10,570 nt of DNA from JBEEPE01 sp041191265. Its GTDB lineage: Bacteria > Verrucomicrobiota > Verrucomicrobiia > Chthoniobacterales > Chthoniobacteraceae. Position 1 is the stretch's first letter. Each line of letters starts with the position of its first letter. A model generated the notes under the pieces. The model was not told where the DNA came from and did not search any database. It saw only the letters and a program-made list of their open reading frames with translations. The stretch covers positions 1 to 10,570 of the forward strand of contig JBEEPE010000296.1 in the NCBI GenBank assembly GCA_041191265.1. Reading direction: 5' to 3'. This document shows positions 7,639 through 10,570 of this stretch, piece by piece. The position numbers and the translations under genes were made by a program.

Positions 7639-7716
7639 GCCCCAGCATAACGCCGCCACCCACCCCAGAAAATGAAATCGCCCACAGACGTAAGCCCCCC
7701 ACCCCAAGCCTCCCGC

Positions 7717-7743
7717 GTCTCGTAAGTCCCATACGACCCACTC
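7717..7743. repeat. Tandem 9-base repeat, copy 2
   Basis: Units GTCTCGTAA (7717-7725, degenerate), GTCCCATAC (7726-7734) and GACCCACTC (7735-7743) follow the same GWCCCAYAS pattern, in the same strand orientation as the copy at 6606-6646. This copy occupies the divergent spacer between the SRPBCC membrane gene and the PQQ dehydrogenase gene, 28 bases before the latter's ATG. Confidence 0.7.
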
Positions 7744-7770
7744 CCCCCGCGGCCCCGCTCATGCTCTCCT

Positions 7771-10371
7771 ATGCCCATGCGCCTCAGTCCCCTCCTCACC
7801 CTGCTCGCAACCCTCACCCTGCTCCCCCTTCCCGCCGCCGAGCCGTTCGATCCCGCGCGCCTCGAAAAAGAAATCCTCGTCCCCAACTGCCACGACGCAC
7901 TCCAACTCGAGTGCCTCCCCGACGGACGCATCCTCTTCGTTGAGTTCTGGGGCACCGCTAAAATCTGGGACCCCGCCACACGCCTCGTCTCAACGCTCGG
8001 CTCCATCCCAACCCACGCCAAAGGCGAGGTCGGCCTCCTCGGATTCGCCGCCGCAAAAGACTTTGTGAAAACCGGCCACCTCTTCGCGCTCTTCTGCCCC
8101 GCTGAAAAGACCGGCACCATGCGCGTTAGCCGCTTCACCGTGCACAACAACCAGATGGACCCAGCCTCCGAAAAGGTCCTCCTCGCGTGGGACTACGATA
8201 CCGACCACGTCTTCCACATGGGTGGCGCCATGTGGATGGACGCCAAAGGCGACCTCTACATCGGCAACGGCGACAACTGCCATTATAACCCCGGCCTCCC
8301 AGTCGACCCACGTCCCGGCCGAAAAAGCTGGGACGCCCAACGCTCCGCCGCCAACTCACGCGATCTCCGAGGAAAAATCCTGCGCATCCATCCCACCCCA
8401 GACGGCAAATACACCATCCCCTCAGACAACCTCTTCGCCGACGGGAAAGACGGAGCGCCCGAAGTCTACTGCATGGGCATCCGAAATCCCTACCGCATCA
8501 CCGTCGACGATCCAACCGGCACGCTCTACATCGGCGATGTCGGACCCAACGTCGTCCCCGAACTCGGCGTCACACCCGTCGGCTACGAGGAAATCAACGC
8601 AACCCGCTCCGCCGCCAACTTTGGCTGGCCGTATTTCGTCGGCCCCAACGAGGCGCTACCACTCTTCGACTTTGACGCAAAAAAGGAAATCCGACGCCAA
8701 TCACCCGAGTCTCCGCGAAACGATTCACCCAACAACACCGGCACGCGCCTCCTGCCTCCCGCAAAACCAGCCCTGCTCTGGTACTCCTCCACCGCCTCCA
8801 CCAACTTCCCCAGCGTCGGAAGCGGCGGACGCTCCGTCATGGCCGGTCCCGTCTACCACTTCGACGCTCAACACCCCTCGCCCATCCGACTTCCCGAACA
8901 GTTCCACGGCAAACTCTTCGTCTACGAATGGATGCGGAACTGGATCCAAATCGCCGACCTCTCCAAATCGCCACCCACTCTCGAACCGCTCATCGGCGGC
9001 GCCAACTTGCGCCGCCCCATCGACTTAAAAATCGGACCCGACGGCGCGCTCTACCTCATCGAGTACGGCGACCAATGGTGGAACAACACCGACAGCCAAA
9101 TTTCGCGCCTTGTGTATCGCCGAGGCAATCGGCCCCCCATCGCTCGACTCGACCTCTCCGAAACCGCTGGAACAGCCCCCTTCACCCTCAACGCAAACGC
9201 CGCACACTCCACCGACCCCGATGGCGACCCGCTTCGATTCCACTGGACCCTCAACGGCCAGCCACTCGCCGCCACTGGCAACCGCCTCGAACACACCCTC
9301 ACCACCAACGGTTCACACGAAATCCGCCTCACCATTACCGATTCCAAAGGCGCATCTTCACAATCCAATGTAACCGTTCATGTCGGAAACGCCCGACCCT
9401 CAGTGACCATCGCAAATCCCGCACACGGCTCATTCTTCGATTGGAACCAAGCCATCCCCTACACGCTCAACCTCACCGAATCCGACGGCGACGCCATTCG
9501 CGAATCCGAGGCCACCTTCGATGGCGAGTTCCGGTCACGCCGCTTCGCCTCGGACGGCATCGAAGCCACCGATCCAGGACTGGCGAAAATCAAAGCCAGC
9601 ACCTGCCTCGCTTGTCATTCCGAACGAACGGCCTCAGCCGGACCCGCCTATCGCGATGTCGCCTTACGCTACCAAACCGATAAGGACGCTCCCGCCCGCC
9701 TCACCGCTAAAATCCTTAACGGCGGCAGCGGAGTCTGGGGCCAAATGCCAATGCCACCTCATCCGCAACACACTCCTCCCGAGGTGCGCGCAATGGTCGA
9801 CTGGATTCTCTCCCTCGCCTCCACCCAAGCACTTCCCGTCTCAAAGGGCGCCACAGGCACCTTCCAAGCGCCCGCAAAACCCGACAAAAACGACCGCACC
9901 GGCGAAGGCGTCCTCGTGCTCACCGCCGCCTACACCGACGATGGAAAAAACGGCGCACTCCCGCGTTTGCGCGGTGAACAAACCATCGTGCTTCATTCGC
10001 GAAAAAAGAAAGCCGCTCTCTACGACGCAAATCACGGAATGTCAGCCGTCGAACAAGTCGAAGGCGAAACCGGGCTCATCGGCCGTTTCAACGACGGAGC
10101 CCACATCCTTTTTAAGGACATCCGAATGGATGGCATCAAACAACTCACCGTCCGAGCTGGAAACTTCAAGCCAACCAACGCCGCCTTCGAACTACGTAAA
10201 AATGGTCCCACCGGCGAACTCCTCGCCCGTGTGCCCCTCCCCCACTCCGCTGAGGGACCGTTTCAAGAAATCACTATCCCCGTCTCGGCAGATGGACTCC
10301 TCGACCTCTGCATCGTCGCGCGATGCGAAAAGTCAGGCGAAGCCGGCCTCAACTGGATCGAGTTTCGCTAA
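7771..10371 (+). CDS. Secreted PQQ-dependent sugar dehydrogenase (GSDH type) fused to PKD, cytochrome c and C-terminal beta domain
   Basis: This 866-residue exported enzyme probably oxidises a sugar or related alcohol in the periplasm and passes electrons to its own heme. The signal peptide is residues 1-22 (PLPAA|E). A six-bladed GSDH propeller spans about 30-450: HMGG with H149, matching the catalytic-base region of soluble glucose dehydrogenase; GDN; GIRNPYR with R238-N239, matching the PQQ-contacting Arg-Asn; LYIGDVGPN; and PIDLKIGPDGALYLIEYGD. A PKD domain spans about 451-540 (STDPDGDPLRFHW). A class I cytochrome c follows at about 600-690, with heme site C612-L-A-C615-H616 and candidate axial Met at M659 or M661 (GQMPMPPHP). 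The rest, from about 712, is beta-rich and may be a CBM6-like carbohydrate-binding module. ATG 7777 is an equally possible start; there is no clear RBS at either. PQQ must come from genes elsewhere. Confidence 0.92.
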   Translation: MPMRLSPLLTLLATLTLLPLPAAEPFDPARLEKEILVPNCHDALQLECLPDGRILFVEFWGTAKIWDPATRLVSTLGSIPTHAKGEVGLLGFAAAKDFVKTGHLFALFCPAEKTGTMRVSRFTVHNNQMDPASEKVLLAWDYDTDHVFHMGGAMWMDAKGDLYIGNGDNCHYNPGLPVDPRPGRKSWDAQRSAANSRDLRGKILRIHPTPDGKYTIPSDNLFADGKDGAPEVYCMGIRNPYRITVDDPTGTLYIGDVGPNVVPELGVTPVGYEEINATRSAANFGWPYFVGPNEALPLFDFDAKKEIRRQSPESPRNDSPNNTGTRLLPPAKPALLWYSSTASTNFPSVGSGGRSVMAGPVYHFDAQHPSPIRLPEQFHGKLFVYEWMRNWIQIADLSKSPPTLEPLIGGANLRRPIDLKIGPDGALYLIEYGDQWWNNTDSQISRLVYRRGNRPPIARLDLSETAGTAPFTLNANAAHSTDPDGDPLRFHWTLNGQPLAATGNRLEHTLTTNGSHEIRLTITDSKGASSQSNVTVHVGNARPSVTIANPAHGSFFDWNQAIPYTLNLTESDGDAIRESEATFDGEFRSRRFASDGIEATDPGLAKIKASTCLACHSERTASAGPAYRDVALRYQTDKDAPARLTAKILNGGSGVWGQMPMPPHPQHTPPEVRAMVDWILSLASTQALPVSKGATGTFQAPAKPDKNDRTGEGVLVLTAAYTDDGKNGALPRLRGEQTIVLHSRKKKAALYDANHGMSAVEQVEGETGLIGRFNDGAHILFKDIRMDGIKQLTVRAGNFKPTNAAFELRKNGPTGELLARVPLPHSAEGPFQEITIPVSADGLLDLCIVARCEKSGEAGLNWIEFR

Positions 10372-10495
10372 CCCATGCGCGCGGACAGCGTGCCCCACCC
10401 GCACCCCCATCCCCACCACCAAAGCTCATTCCAACGCCGCCCTGCCCATCCGTACGGTGATTGCGAAAGGGACCGTGTTCTCCGAAACTGGGGCC

Positions 10496-10570
10496 GTGAC
10501 ATCGGACGCATACGTGTGGCTCGGTTTCGCTGGCCTCGGAGCAGGGTTTATCGACTCGGTGGCCGGCGGT
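10496..10570 (+). CDS. TauE/SafE (TSUP) family permease, N-terminal 25 codons only
   Basis: From GTG 10496 the frame reads V-T-S-D-A-Y-V-W-L-G-F-A-G-L-G-A-G-F-I-D-S-V-A-G-G and runs off the window. The GAGFIDSVAGG segment at the start of a hydrophobic helix matches the AGFIDAIAGGGG opening typical of TSUP permeases, which export sulfite or small organosulfur anions in studied cases. In-frame GTGs at 10475 (GAAAGGGA just before it) and 10457 are alternatives; the frame has no ATG between 10373 and the end. It lies about 124 bases after the PQQ dehydrogenase stop on the same strand, with no terminator visible between them. Confidence 0.6.
   Translation, partial: MTSDAYVWLGFAGLGAGFIDSVAGG

Noticed and set aside
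10375..10569. ATG-started plus frame immediately after the PQQ dehydrogenase stop (MRADSVPHPH...)
   Set aside because: It is out of frame with the TSUP-like segment, is His/Pro/Arg-rich, and shows no membrane or domain signal.

Overview
The window is a GC-rich chromosomal stretch of a Gram-negative heterotroph, most likely Verrucomicrobiota (Opitutales or Verrucomicrobiales type) or a close PVC relative. The assignment rests on gene content: an autotransporter-associated beta-strand repeat (PATR) protein, a secreted sulfatase with a HEAT-like tail, and a GSDH-type PQQ propeller fused to PKD, cytochrome c and a C-terminal beta domain. Few starts have a good Shine-Dalgarno sequence, which also fits that phylum. 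No rRNA, tRNA, CRISPR array, insertion sequence or phage gene was seen.

Layout. Positions 1-2142 (minus) hold the N-terminal part of a large exported PATR protein that runs off the left edge. Positions 2143-2610 are a divergent spacer with a 10-bp perfect inverted repeat, a pair of near-identical 12-mers and an unused Shine-Dalgarno-like sequence. A secreted formylglycine sulfatase follows at 2611-4488 (plus). It converges, 18 bases stop to stop, on a CstA-family carbon-starvation transporter at 4507-6552 (minus). Upstream of that and co-oriented is a membrane protein with a cytosolic SRPBCC-like domain at 6646-7638 (minus). A divergent spacer of about 130 bases leads to the secreted PQQ dehydrogenase/cytochrome c fusion at 7771-10371 (plus). 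The right edge holds the first codons of a probable TauE/SafE (TSUP) permease.

How the genes fit together. The sulfatase, PQQ sugar dehydrogenase, CstA carrier and possible sulfite/sulfonate-type exporter would suit a scavenger of sulfated polysaccharides: desulfation and oxidation outside the cytoplasm, small-acid uptake, and sulfur-anion export. This is inference from adjacency only. No glycoside hydrolase, SusC/D-type importer or regulator lies in the window, and most genes are not in one operon.

Two non-genic signals stand out. First, the plus strand is strongly C-rich over G throughout, whichever strand is coding, so plus genes use C-ending codons and minus genes G-ending codons. Second, a short 9-base tandem repeat (GWCCCAYAS) occurs in the same orientation in the two spacers flanking the SRPBCC gene. 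I found no clear evidence of a wholly new biological system; the repeats and the PATR/sulfatase spacer are the best leads.
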